From contig DWXV01000078.1 in the NCBI GenBank assembly GCA_019119025.1, forward strand, positions 52,771 to 116,770: a stretch of 64,000 nt of DNA, given 5' to 3'. Below, in pieces: positions 8,309-16,667 of this stretch (the first letter of the stretch is position 1; every line of letters starts with the position of its first letter). The notes beneath the pieces were generated by a model that saw only the letters and a list, made by a program, of their open reading frames with translations, searched no databases and was not told where the DNA came from. A program made the position numbers and the translations under genes. The stretch comes from Candidatus Allofournierella excrementigallinarum. GTDB taxonomy: Bacteria; Bacillota; Clostridia; Oscillospirales; Ruminococcaceae.

Positions 8309-9112
8309 TCAGTTGGCCAGATAGCACAGTTCCGCGATGGAAAGCCGCTGCTGCAGCGCCTTGTTCACCGCCAGGGACAGCAGCTCCGCGCCCTTTTTCA
8401 CCACCGTGTCCAGCTGGCGGGGGGTGACGACGCAGCCCGGGCGGCCCAGGAGGTCGTCCGCCTCCATCATGGTGGGGATGCCCACCGCCAGCACCGGCAC
8501 CCCCAGCATGGCCCGGGTGAGGCACTTGCCGCTGGAGGGCCGGGCGGGGCACAGGCCGGTGTCGCTGATCTGCACCGTGCGGCCCATGCGGGCCGGGTCG
8601 GAGGTGCACAGGCTGTCGATGCAGAGGATGGCGGCGGGCTTCACCGCCCGCACCAGCCCCGCAAGCACCTGGGCCAGGGGGATGCCCGTCTCCCCCGACG
8701 CGCCGGGCGAGACGCAGCACACCTCCCGCAGGCCCAGCTCGGCGGTGCGGCTGTCCGGCGCGATGCCCCGCGTCACCAGCACGCCCCCCGCCGCCCGGGG
8801 GCCCAGCGCGTCCGCCGTGACCCGGCGGTTGCCCACCCCCGCCACCAGCACGGCGCCCGTTTCGGGCAGCATGGCCCGCAGCTCCCCCGCCACGGCGCTG
8901 ACATAGCGCTCGTCTTTCGAATCCGCCACGGCGAGGCTGGGCATCTCCAGGGTGGAGTAGCGCCCCGCCGGGCGGGCAAGGCCGGTGCGGGTGATCTGCA
9001 CCCGGGTGAGGGTGACGGGCCCGGAGCGGGCGGTGAACAGCTTGACCCCGCCGGGCACCTGCCCTTTGGAGGGACCGTAGATCTCGTCGGCGATGTCGGT
9101 GTAAACGGACAT
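8309..9112 (-). CDS. gpr: GPR germination protease
   Basis: A 267-residue protease that degrades small acid-soluble spore proteins during germination. Family features are the N-terminal TDIADEIYGPSKGQVPGGVKLF, the central GAVLVAGVGNRRVTADALGPRAA, VSPGASGETGIPLAQVL, and PAAILCIDSLCTSDPARMGRTVQISDTG. It is shorter than B. subtilis GPR (368 residues) but in the range of clostridial homologues. The start MSVYTD follows GCGAGGTG at six bases; a longer open frame upstream runs across the divergent rpsT promoter and is not credible. Expression in other species is forespore-specific, but I could not fit a convincing sigma-G promoter upstream. Confidence 0.92.
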   Translation of the reverse strand: MSVYTDIADEIYGPSKGQVPGGVKLFTARSGPVTLTRVQITRTGLARPAGRYSTLEMPSLAVADSKDERYVSAVAGELRAMLPETGAVLVAGVGNRRVTADALGPRAAGGVLVTRGIAPDSRTAELGLREVCCVSPGASGETGIPLAQVLAGLVRAVKPAAILCIDSLCTSDPARMGRTVQISDTGLCPARPSSGKCLTRAMLGVPVLAVGIPTMMEADDLLGRPGCVVTPRQLDTVVKKGAELLSLAVNKALQQRLSIAELCYLAN

Positions 9113-9235
9113 GAAAAACACCTCGCAGCGGTATGAAGTGGCCGCCGCCCGCGCCCTTTTCGCGCGGCGGGGCCCCATGGGAGTGTGGGCCGTCAGCGCC
9201 CGCGCCATACCGCCGGAAAAAAGTTTAAAAAACGC

Positions 9236-9264
9236 TTGCATGCGCCGCCCAAATGTGGTATTAT
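9236..9264 (+). promoter_or_regulatory. Sigma-A promoter of rpsT
   Basis: TTGCAT, a 17-base spacer and TATTAT, about 38 bases upstream of the S20 start codon. It is a textbook housekeeping promoter. Confidence 0.85.
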
Positions 9265-9301
9265 AAGTTGCACTGTTATGGGTAGTAAGGAGGTGGTACG
9301 A

Positions 9302-9565
9302 ATGCCTAACATCAAATCCCAGAAGGATCGCGTGGTCCAGTCCAAGAAGGAAGCCCTTCACAACAAGGCGATCAAGTCCAACCTGAAAACAGTCGTCAAG
9401 AAGGCAAACGCTGCCATCGCCGCGAATGCCGCTGACAAGGACGCCGTTGTCAAGGTGGCTGTTTCCACCATCGCCAAGGCGCAGAGCAAAGGCGTGGTCC
9501 ACAAGAACACCGCCGCCCGCAAGATCAGCCGCATGGCGAAGCGCGCGAACAAGGCCAACGCCTGA
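9302..9565 (+). CDS. rpsT: 30S ribosomal protein S20
   Basis: An 87-residue basic protein, the usual S20 size. It begins MPNIKSQKDRVVQSKKEALHNKA and ends RKISRMAKRANKANA, rich in Lys and Ala helices that bind the 5' domain of 16S rRNA. AAGGAGGTGG lies just upstream of the ATG. It is a single-gene unit with its own promoter and terminator. Codon use is less GC-extreme than its neighbours, as expected of a highly expressed gene. Confidence 0.97.
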   Translation: MPNIKSQKDRVVQSKKEALHNKAIKSNLKTVVKKANAAIAANAADKDAVVKVAVSTIAKAQSKGVVHKNTAARKISRMAKRANKANA

Positions 9566-9585
9566 TTTTTCCAGACGAAAACAGA

Positions 9586-9615
9586 GACCTGCCGGTTTCG
9601 GCGGGTCTTTTGTTT
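9586..9615 (+). terminator. Intrinsic terminator of rpsT
   Basis: GACCTGCCG pairs with CGGCGGGTC (one G-U pair) around a four-base loop, followed by TTTTGTTTT. Confidence 0.85.
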
Positions 9616-9680
9616 TGCCTTTTTTGCGGGCCGGGGCGCGCGTTGCTTCGCCGCATCCCCCCGCGCCGGGCGCATCCGGC

Positions 9681-9720
9681 AAAAAAAGGGCCGGCCCCCG
9701 CGCTTTTGGGGCCGGCCCTT
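9681..9720 (-). terminator. Terminator of the LCP gene
   Basis: GGGCCGGCCCC and GGGGCCGGCCC form an 11-base stem with a nine-base loop. On the minus strand the stem is followed by seven T, which fits termination of the LCP gene; on the plus strand the tail TTTCGGTTTT is weaker. Confidence 0.85.
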
Positions 9721-9732
9721 TCGGTTTTCGGT

Positions 9733-10875
9733 TCAGTTCGCCGCGGCGGAGGAAGAATCAGGCGAAGAGGAGGCGTCCAGCTCCTGCTGGCCCTCTTGGG
9801 CGGCGTCCATCACGCTGCCCATGGTGCGGCCCTCGTCCACATTCATGCCGGCGATGTACTCATAGCCGGTGGCAAGGCCCAGGTCTTCGGCGGCCACCGG
9901 CTTGTCCGGGCTGCGGAAGTGCTCGTTCAAAATGCGGGCGCAGCTGTCCCGGTCGGTGTAATACACCCACTTGTGGCCGTTGATGTGAGCCGCGCCGCCG
10001 GGGGCCCGCACGATAAAGATGTTCTCCGGCTGCACCTTGAGCATGGTGCCGTAGAGGCCCCAGATGTCGGTGATGTCCAGGCTGGTGTTGATGTAGTGGG
10101 CGATCACCTTGCAGGTGCTGTAGTAGTCCGCCAGGGTGTAGTCCTCCAAAAAGGTCTTGACCAGGGCGGCGTAGAAGTACTGCTGGGTCTCCAGCCGCTG
10201 GTAATCGGCGGTGTCGTAGTTGCGGTTGCGCAGGATCAGCTCGGCGGTGTCGCCGCTGATGAGATGGGTGCCCTGCCTGGCCACCACGTCCTCCTTGCCG
10301 GTTTTCTCGTCCTTGGTGACGATGTCCCAGGGGACATACATCTCGATGCCGCCCATGTTGTTCAGCATGGTCTTGAAGGCGTCCATGTCGATGGTGACAT
10401 AGTCGTCCACCGGCAGCTTGTAGAGCCTGTAGATCATGTTGGCGATGTTGTTGATGAGATTCTCCTGGTCCGGGCCGTTGGCGTAGACCTCGTTGATCTT
10501 GCCGTAGATGGCCTTTTTGCCGTCGCCCATGTCCTCGCCGTAGTAGGTGTCCCGGGGGATCTGGAAGGCGTTGACGGTGCCCGCGTCCCGGTCGATCTGC
10601 AGGTAGAGGATGACGTCGGTGTTGCCCTTGCCCTCGGCGTAGTCACGGTCGGTGTCGTAGTCGATGCCCAGCAACAGCAGGTTGTAGGTGCGGTCGCCCT
10701 CGGCCTCCAGGTCCGGGTCCTTCACCTGGTTCAGCTGGCCGGCCTCGCCCTCATCCAGGGCGGGCGCCACCTGGCTGTACATGTACCAGACTGTGCCGCA
10801 GGCGGCCAGCAGCACCACCGCCAGCACGATCAGCGCCAGTTTGACGGCGCCGCGTTTGTTCTTCGGCTTGTTCAA
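9733..10875 (-). CDS. LCP family (LytR-CpsA-Psr) glycopolymer ligase
   Basis: A 380-residue membrane-anchored protein. Residues 1-12 are basic, 13-33 form a membrane helix, and about 60-290 form the LCP domain, with YNLLLLGIDYDTDRDYAEGKGNTDVILYLQIDR, FQIPRDTYYGE, GKINEVYANG and LILRNRNYDTADYQRLETQQYF, which contain the conserved Arg and Asp residues binding the lipid pyrophosphate. The family attaches teichoic acids or capsular polymers from undecaprenyl carriers to peptidoglycan outside the membrane. The C-terminus ends in a Ser/Ala-rich tail. The start codon is TTG, with GAGGG nine bases upstream; no in-frame ATG fits. It is a single-gene unit with its own terminator. Confidence 0.9.
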   Translation of the reverse strand: MNKPKNKRGAVKLALIVLAVVLLAACGTVWYMYSQVAPALDEGEAGQLNQVKDPDLEAEGDRTYNLLLLGIDYDTDRDYAEGKGNTDVILYLQIDRDAGTVNAFQIPRDTYYGEDMGDGKKAIYGKINEVYANGPDQENLINNIANMIYRLYKLPVDDYVTIDMDAFKTMLNNMGGIEMYVPWDIVTKDEKTGKEDVVARQGTHLISGDTAELILRNRNYDTADYQRLETQQYFYAALVKTFLEDYTLADYYSTCKVIAHYINTSLDITDIWGLYGTMLKVQPENIFIVRAPGGAAHINGHKWVYYTDRDSCARILNEHFRSPDKPVAAEDLGLATGYEYIAGMNVDEGRTMGSVMDAAQEGQQELDASSSPDSSSAAAN

Positions 10876-11076
10876 AGGGTCGTTCCCTCGCTTTCGGTTT
10901 TTTGCGGCCCGGGTCGGCGGACCAAAAATGTCAAAAGAGTTACAGAGTCATTATACTCCATCCCGCGGCAAAATTGGAGCATTTTTGCCCAATTTCGCCC
11001 ATTGCCACAAAAGCACTTTCAATTTTTCTGCCATTTTACTATATTTTTACACGGTTTTTGTGCTCCACAGGCGCAC

Positions 11077-11107
11077 AAAAACCCCCGCGCCAAAGGCGCG
11101 GGGGCGT
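11077..11107 (-). terminator. Terminator of the SpoIID-fusion operon
   Basis: CCCCCGCGCC pairs perfectly with GGCGCGGGGG around AAA. On the minus strand it is followed by TTTTTGTGC. It ends the cysteine desulfurase-thiI-cinA-SpoIID run. Confidence 0.88.
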
Positions 11108-11118
11108 TTTTGCCCTTT

Positions 11119-14115
11119 TTACTGGGTGACCAGGGTGGTGCCGGGGTAATAATGGGCCAGGATGTCCGCATAGCCCCAGCCGTTGGCGGCGTAGCCCCAG
11201 GCGCCCATCTGGCTCATGCCGCAGCCGTGGCCGTAGCCCCAGACGGTGAAGGTGAAGGCCTCGCTGCCCGCATCGTAGGCGACGTCGAAGGCGGCGGAGC
11301 GCAGGGTCTTGCCGTTGACGTTGTTCAGCACGCTCTCCCGCAGCTGGCGGCCGGTGGTGGTGGCGGTGCCCACCCGGATGCTGGTGACGTAGCCGCTGGA
11401 ATTCTTGACGATGTCGCCAAACCAGGTGGAGGGGTCGTCGCTGCAGGCATAGAGGTCCACGCCCAGGCGCTCCTGGGCGCGGGCGGCCACCTCGCTGGCG
11501 TAGTAGACCCGGGTGCTCTGCCAGTTGGAGGCATAGTCCTTGTCGTAGGGGCTTTCCACGTTGATGAGGTAGGGCCGCGCGCCGCCCCACACCTCCTGGC
11601 TGGAGTTGGTGCCGAAGGCCGCGGAGGCAAAGTAGGGGGTGAAGGCGACGCTGCCGTTGTAGGTGAGGATCTGGCCGGCCACCTCACGGGCGGCGGCGCG
11701 GATGGTCTCGTTGGGCTCGCGGCCCGCCACGCTGGGCGCGCCGCCCTGGCTGAGGATCCAGCTGTGGGCCGCCACGATCTGGGCCTTGTAGGCTTCCACC
11801 GGGGCGTTCGCGCCCATCTCGTTGCGGGCGATCATGGCCAGGCACTCCACCAGGTCCATCTCCTGGCGCACGCCGTTCATGGTGACCGTGATGGTGCTGC
11901 CGGAAGAGGGTGTGGGGGTGGGAGTGGGTTCGGGGGTGGGCGCGGGGGTCGGGCCCGGGGTGGGCGCGGCGGTGGCCGGCGTGCTGGCCGGGGGAGTCGC
12001 GCTGGGCTTCGGGCTGGCGGAGGCGTCCGGCGAGGCGGACGGGCCGGGGCTGGCGGAAGCGTCCGGCGCAGGGGAAGCGGAAGGCTCCACCGCTTCGCCG
12101 CCGCCCACCTCGCTCAGAGGCCGGTCCTCGTCGGGCATGCCCGCCTCCTCCTGCACGTCGCTGGAGGTGGCGCCGCCGGTCTTGTACCAGTTCAGCCAGT
12201 ACTGGCTGAGGGTGGTGAGGCTGGGGGCGGAAACGCCCTCGCTCTCATACACCGCCATGGGCATCAGGGGCTGCTCGGCGGGCTGCACCTGGTTGCCGAA
12301 GAGGATGGCGGCCTCGTTTTCCCGCAGCTGGCGGCCAGTGATGGCCAGCATCCGCCCGCTGGCGGAGGGGCTGTCCGCCACCAGGGTGACGAAGGCGTCG
12401 CCGTCCTGCACATTGGCGGGCATCTCGTAAAGGCTGCGGGCCTTGGCCCCCAGCACAAAGGTGAGGTAGTCCTCGTAGTTGGACAGGTCCTGCAGGCCGT
12501 AGAGGTCAAAGGCGGACTCGCCCGTCTCGGCGGGGTCCCACTCGTAGACCGCCAGCACCTTGTAGCGGTAATCGCCGCTTGCGGTGTAGAGGGTGAAGCC
12601 GCTGTTCTCTTTCAGCACTTCCTCCTGCACCAACTCGCTGAGCTGTTCCATGGAGGCGGTGGGGCAGCGCACGAGCACGTTGCTCTGGCTCTGGCCCAGG
12701 GTCTCCGAGCCGGTGAAGCGGGGCAGGGCGTCCTCGGCGGCGTTCACCACGCCCCCCTGCCGGCCGCCGGGGGCCGCCGCGCCGGCGGACCAGACCAGCG
12801 AGCCGTCCAGTTCGGGCAGGGCCAGATAGGCCGCCACGCCCGCGTCCTTGGCCTGCTGGGCCAGCAGATAGTCCCGGGCCGCGTCGTCGTAGTCGGCGGT
12901 GCCGTAGCCCACGTCGCCCAGGACGCTGCCGCCGCCGGGCAGCTTGCCGCCCTGCCACAGCCACAGCGCCACGCCGCCGGCAATGGCCGCCACCAGCAGG
13001 ACGCAGCCGATCAGCCGCCCCCAGTGGGGGCCGGAGGGCTTTTGCTCCTGCCCTTCATGGGCGGGTTCGGAAGCTTCGCCGCCGAACAGCAGCTGCGCCG
13101 CGCTGGTGAGCTGCTCGTCCGGTTCGAGAAGGCCGGCGGGCGCGCCCTCGGGTCGGGGCGCCTTGCCGGTGAAAGCCGGGGCCGCGGGCGCAGGGGCGCT
13201 TTGGGCCGGGGCGGCTTTCGGGGCCGGCCGGGCCGAGGCCTGGGGGGGCTGGGCCGCCTCCGCCTTGGGGGCCGCCGGGACCGCCGGGGCGGGGGCAGCT
13301 TTGGCCGCCGCGGGGGCGGGAGCCGCCGGGGCCGCCGCTTTCGGGGCCGGGGCGGAGGCGAGGCCCGCCAGCGCCTGACCGGGCAGTTCCAGCCTCGGGG
13401 CGGGGCCGCCCAGCTTGAACCGCTCCACAAAGGAGTCCATCTCCCTGCCCTGGGCCATGCGGCGCAGCATGTCCAGCAGCCAGCCGGCGGCCAGGGCCCG
13501 CTCGTCGCCGTCCGCGGGCAGGGGCCGCACCCAGGCGTATTTGTCGTTGCAGGTGAGCACGAAGGCCGGGTGCTGCCCGTCCGAGGGGCAGTAGGCCGCG
13601 GCCCAGTCCGCCCCGGAGACCCGCAGCGCCGCGTGGGCGCGGGTGGCGGCGGGCTGCACCGGGCAGTGGGGGTATTTCTTTAAAAGGTGCTTGTTGGGCG
13701 CCACCCGCGCCCCCCGCTTGGGGTGGGCGTAGCTCTGGGCGCCGAAGTCGTAGACGCTGCCCGCCGCGTCGCATCCGGCGAGGGCGGCGTCCAGCAGCTT
13801 GCCGGTGGCGGCGTCCGCCGCCACAAACAGCCGGCCGGACTTTGCCAGCGCCTCCACCGCCACATTGGCCAGGCTCGTTTCGCCCACACAGAACACCGCG
13901 TCGCCGAAGCGGCTTTCAAAGTAGTCCTGCCAGCGGCGGCAGACCGAGGCGGCGTTCCCGCCCCGGGCGGTGACGCAGACGGCGTACTCGCCGTTTTTCA
14001 TCAGAAGGTTCAGGCCCGGGCAGCCCTGGCTCGCGGCGGTGCGCAGCACCTGGGTCACCTGGTCCAGCTGCGGGCCGAACAGCCGCAGCACCAGTGAGCA
14101 GGAGTTTTGTTCCAT
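11119..14115 (-). CDS. Three-domain fusion: CinA-like pseudo-enzyme, sortase-like domain, SpoIID
   Basis: A 998-residue protein. Residues about 6-225 align along their full length with the C-terminal part of the neighbouring CinA, starting at the shared SLVLRL and including FGDAVFCVGETSL against GEYIYAEGEEGLE; the nicotinamide-deamidase motif ESCTGG has become DAATGK, so the catalytic Ser is lost. An Ala/Pro linker (250-325) and one membrane helix (about 366-388) follow. Residues about 410-600 resemble class B sortases (YKVLAVYEWDP, KARSLYEM, DAFVTLVADS, GRMLAITGR) but the catalytic Cys and His are gone. After a Pro/Ser linker, residues about 725-998 are a SpoIID domain with IARNEMGANAPVEAYKAQ and GYGHGCGMSQMGAWGYA, including the catalytic Glu. 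The ATG follows GAGAGGTG at six bases, 12 bases after cinA. Confidence 0.85.
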   Translation of the reverse strand: MEQNSCSLVLRLFGPQLDQVTQVLRTAASQGCPGLNLLMKNGEYAVCVTARGGNAASVCRRWQDYFESRFGDAVFCVGETSLANVAVEALAKSGRLFVAADAATGKLLDAALAGCDAAGSVYDFGAQSYAHPKRGARVAPNKHLLKKYPHCPVQPAATRAHAALRVSGADWAAAYCPSDGQHPAFVLTCNDKYAWVRPLPADGDERALAAGWLLDMLRRMAQGREMDSFVERFKLGGPAPRLELPGQALAGLASAPAPKAAAPAAPAPAAAKAAPAPAVPAAPKAEAAQPPQASARPAPKAAPAQSAPAPAAPAFTGKAPRPEGAPAGLLEPDEQLTSAAQLLFGGEASEPAHEGQEQKPSGPHWGRLIGCVLLVAAIAGGVALWLWQGGKLPGGGSVLGDVGYGTADYDDAARDYLLAQQAKDAGVAAYLALPELDGSLVWSAGAAAPGGRQGGVVNAAEDALPRFTGSETLGQSQSNVLVRCPTASMEQLSELVQEEVLKENSGFTLYTASGDYRYKVLAVYEWDPAETGESAFDLYGLQDLSNYEDYLTFVLGAKARSLYEMPANVQDGDAFVTLVADSPSASGRMLAITGRQLRENEAAILFGNQVQPAEQPLMPMAVYESEGVSAPSLTTLSQYWLNWYKTGGATSSDVQEEAGMPDEDRPLSEVGGGEAVEPSASPAPDASASPGPSASPDASASPKPSATPPASTPATAAPTPGPTPAPTPEPTPTPTPSSGSTITVTMNGVRQEMDLVECLAMIARNEMGANAPVEAYKAQIVAAHSWILSQGGAPSVAGREPNETIRAAAREVAGQILTYNGSVAFTPYFASAAFGTNSSQEVWGGARPYLINVESPYDKDYASNWQSTRVYYASEVAARAQERLGVDLYACSDDPSTWFGDIVKNSSGYVTSIRVGTATTTGRQLRESVLNNVNGKTLRSAAFDVAYDAGSEAFTFTVWGYGHGCGMSQMGAWGYAANGWGYADILAHYYPGTTLVTQ

Positions 14116-14127
14116 GGCGTTCACCTC

Positions 14128-15402
14128 TCAATCCGGGATGTCCCGGGCGTTCACCGCGCCGGGGATGGGCAGCCCCAGGGCCAGCCGGCGGGCGGCGTCC
14201 AGGGCGTTTTTTGCGGCGGCCAGGCGGATGGTGGCCCGGTCCCGGTTTCCCAGGTCCAGGCGCTTGACCAGCACCTGGCCGCCCCGGGCCGCGCCCATGT
14301 ATACAAGGCCCACCGGCTTTTCGGGGGTGCCGCCCCCGGGGCCGGCGATGCCGGTGAGGGCCACGGCCACGTCCGCGCCGGCGGCCCTGGCCGCCCCCGC
14401 CGCCATGGCGGCGGCCACCTGGGGGCTCACCGCGCCGTGCTTTGCCAGCGCCTGCCCGCTGACGCCCAGCAGCTTCTGTTTGGCCTCGTTGGCGTAGGTC
14501 ACAAAACCGAAGCCGAACACCTCGCTTGCGCCGGGCACGTTCGTGACCAGCTGGCTCACAAGGCCGCCGGTGCAGCTCTCGGCGGTGGCGAGGGTGAGGC
14601 CCTTCTGGCGCAGGGCGCTCACCAGGGCGTATTCCAGCCCTTCCTCGCCCTCGGCGTAGATATACTCCCCCGCCAGCCGGTAGAAGTTTTGGGCGTAGCC
14701 CCGGCAGACGGCCCGGGCCGTCTGTTCATCGGGGGCGGCGGCGGTGATGCGGATGAGCAGCTCCGAGGTCTTGGCGTAGACGGCGGCGGTGGGGTTCTCA
14801 TTTTTGAAGAGGTGCCCCAGCAGCTCCTCGGCGTGGCTCTCACCGATGCCGGTGAGGCGCAGCACGAGGCTTTCCAGCACCCGGTGCTGGCCCTTTTGCA
14901 AAAAGGGCCGCACGGCGTTTTTCCACAGAGGCTCCAGCTCCGAGGGCGGGCCGGGCAGCAGCACCGCCCGCTTGCCGCCCGATTCAAACCACACCGCCGG
15001 GGCGGTGCCGTTGGGGTTCTCGAACCAGCCGCCCTTTGTGGGCACCATGGCCTGTTTTTCGTTGTTGGCGGGGGTGGTGCGCCCGGTGGAGGTGAAAAAG
15101 GCGCGGATGCTTTCCAGCACCTTGGGCTCGAAGCGCATTTCGTCGCCAAAGCAGCGGGCCACCGTCTCCTTGGTCAGATCGTCCGCCGTGGGGCCGAGGC
15201 CCCCGGAAAACACCAGCAGGTCGCTGCGGCCAAGGGCGGCGCGCACCGTTTCCTCCAGGCGGGCGGCGTTGTCGCCCACCACCTGCTGGTGCAGCACGTC
15301 AAACCCCAGCGCCGCCAGCTCCCGGGATAAAAAGCGGGCGTTGGTGTTCAGAATGTCACCCAGCAGCAGCTCGGTGCCCACACAGATGATCTCGGCGGTC
15401 AA
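14128..15402 (-). CDS. cinA: CinA, competence/damage-inducible protein with nicotinamide mononucleotide deamidase domain
   Basis: A 424-residue protein. Residues 1-165 form the MoaB/MogA-like ADP-ribose pyrophosphatase domain (ICVGTELLLGDILNTNARFLS, FSGGLGPTADDLTKE, LLPGPPSELEP). Residues about 260-420 are the PncC domain with the intact AESCTGG and ALTGIAGPGGGTPEKPVGLVY. Together they act in pyridine-nucleotide recycling. The start is TTG with GGGGGAGAAG upstream; the sequence MTAEIICVGTELLLG fits the family N-terminus exactly. It is flanked by thiI (24 bases upstream) and the SpoIID fusion. Its C-terminal domain is the evident relative of the first domain of that fusion. Confidence 0.93.
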   Translation of the reverse strand: MTAEIICVGTELLLGDILNTNARFLSRELAALGFDVLHQQVVGDNAARLEETVRAALGRSDLLVFSGGLGPTADDLTKETVARCFGDEMRFEPKVLESIRAFFTSTGRTTPANNEKQAMVPTKGGWFENPNGTAPAVWFESGGKRAVLLPGPPSELEPLWKNAVRPFLQKGQHRVLESLVLRLTGIGESHAEELLGHLFKNENPTAAVYAKTSELLIRITAAAPDEQTARAVCRGYAQNFYRLAGEYIYAEGEEGLEYALVSALRQKGLTLATAESCTGGLVSQLVTNVPGASEVFGFGFVTYANEAKQKLLGVSGQALAKHGAVSPQVAAAMAAGAARAAGADVAVALTGIAGPGGGTPEKPVGLVYMGAARGGQVLVKRLDLGNRDRATIRLAAAKNALDAARRLALGLPIPGAVNARDIPD

Positions 15403-15426
15403 GTTCTTCTCCCCCTTTCGGCGGCC

Positions 15427-16644
15427 TCACAGCAGCAGGCCGTCCTCGTCTTCCTCCGATCTGCGCATGTCGATGCGGATGCGCTCCACCGCTTTGGCCG
15501 CCTGCTCTTCCAGCGCCGCCAGGCCGGGCATCTCCGCCTCGGCGGCCTCCACTTCGGCCAGGGTGGGCTTGGTCTTGGGGTGGGGCGGGGTGAAGATGGT
15601 GCAGCAGTCCTCATAGGGCAGGATGCTGGTCTCAAAGGTGCCGATGCGCCGGGCCACCTCCACGATCTCGGTCTTGTCCATGCCGATGAGGGGCCGCAGG
15701 ATGGGCAGATCCTGGGCCGCGTCGGTGCAGGCCAGGGCCATCAGGGTCTGGCTGGCCACCTGGGCCAGGCTCTCGCCGGTGACCAGGGCCTTTGCGTCGA
15801 TCTCCTTGGCGATGCGGTTGGCAATGCGCATCATGCTGCGGCGCATGAGCACGGTGAACAGCACGTCGGGCGCGTGGTCCCGGATGTACTCCTGGGGGGG
15901 GGTGTAGGGCACCACATACAGAACGCAGCTGCCGGTGTAGCCGCTGATGGTCTGGGCCAGGGTCTGCACCTTGCGCTTGGCCGCCTCGCTGGTGTAGGGC
16001 GGGCTGGCGAAGTGGATGTGGTGCAGCGCAAGGCCCCGCCGGGCCATGTACCAGGCGGCCACCGGGCTGTCGATGCCGCCGGAGAGCATGTTCACCGCGC
16101 GGCCGCTGGTGCCCACCGGCAGGCCGCCGGGGCCGGGCGTCTTGGGGCCGTGGATGTAGGCGCCGTAGTCCCGCACCTCCACCATGACCACGATGTCCGG
16201 GTGGTGCACGTCCACCTTCAGGTGGGGGTGTTTGGAAAGCAGGAAGCCGCCCAGCTCCCGGCTGATCTCCGGGCTTTTCATGGCAAAGGACTTGTCTGAG
16301 CGCTTGGCCTCCACCTTGAAGGTGCGCAGGCTGCGCAGGGTCTCGCCCAGATAGCTTTCCGCGGCGGCCTTGATGGCCTCAAAATCCTTTTCGCACACCG
16401 CCGCCCGGCTGAGGGCCGCCAGGCCGAACACCTGGCTCACCCGTCTGAAAGCCTCGTCGAAGTTGGCGGCGGCCTCCTCGTCCCGGGGTTCCACATACAT
16501 GGTGCTCTGGGCCTTGTAGACCTGGAACTTGCCCAGCTCCCGCACCCGGAAGCGCAGGGCCTTGGCCAGCGCCGCCTCAAAGGTGGCCTTGTTCAGGCCC
16601 TTCAGGGCCATCTCGCCCTGATAGCACAAAATGACTTCCTTCAT
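15427..16644 (-). CDS. thiI: tRNA 4-thiouridine synthase ThiI
   Basis: A 405-residue enzyme that adenylates and thiolates uridine 8 of tRNA. It has an N-terminal ferredoxin-like and THUMP region (about 60-165, ending VVMVEVRDYGAYIHG) and a PP-loop domain with NMLSGGIDSPVAAWYMARRG and LVTGESLAQVASQTL. The C-terminal DCCTIF carries cysteines, but there is no rhodanese domain, as in most Firmicutes ThiI. It lies 23 bases downstream of the cysteine desulfurase gene, its expected sulfur donor; this pairing is common in Firmicutes. AAGGAG lies upstream of the ATG. Confidence 0.95.
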   Translation of the reverse strand: MKEVILCYQGEMALKGLNKATFEAALAKALRFRVRELGKFQVYKAQSTMYVEPRDEEAAANFDEAFRRVSQVFGLAALSRAAVCEKDFEAIKAAAESYLGETLRSLRTFKVEAKRSDKSFAMKSPEISRELGGFLLSKHPHLKVDVHHPDIVVMVEVRDYGAYIHGPKTPGPGGLPVGTSGRAVNMLSGGIDSPVAAWYMARRGLALHHIHFASPPYTSEAAKRKVQTLAQTISGYTGSCVLYVVPYTPPQEYIRDHAPDVLFTVLMRRSMMRIANRIAKEIDAKALVTGESLAQVASQTLMALACTDAAQDLPILRPLIGMDKTEIVEVARRIGTFETSILPYEDCCTIFTPPHPKTKPTLAEVEAAEAEMPGLAALEEQAAKAVERIRIDMRRSEEDEDGLLL

Positions 16645-16667
16645 CGTCGTTTCTCCTTACGTTGCGC

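Noticed and set aside
9610..13683. A 1357-codon open frame on the plus strand antisense to the LCP and SpoIID genes
   Set aside because: It is a GC-rich antisense shadow: composition His/Gly/Arg/Val-rich, no ribosome site, crosses two terminators, and the minus-strand genes are clearly real.
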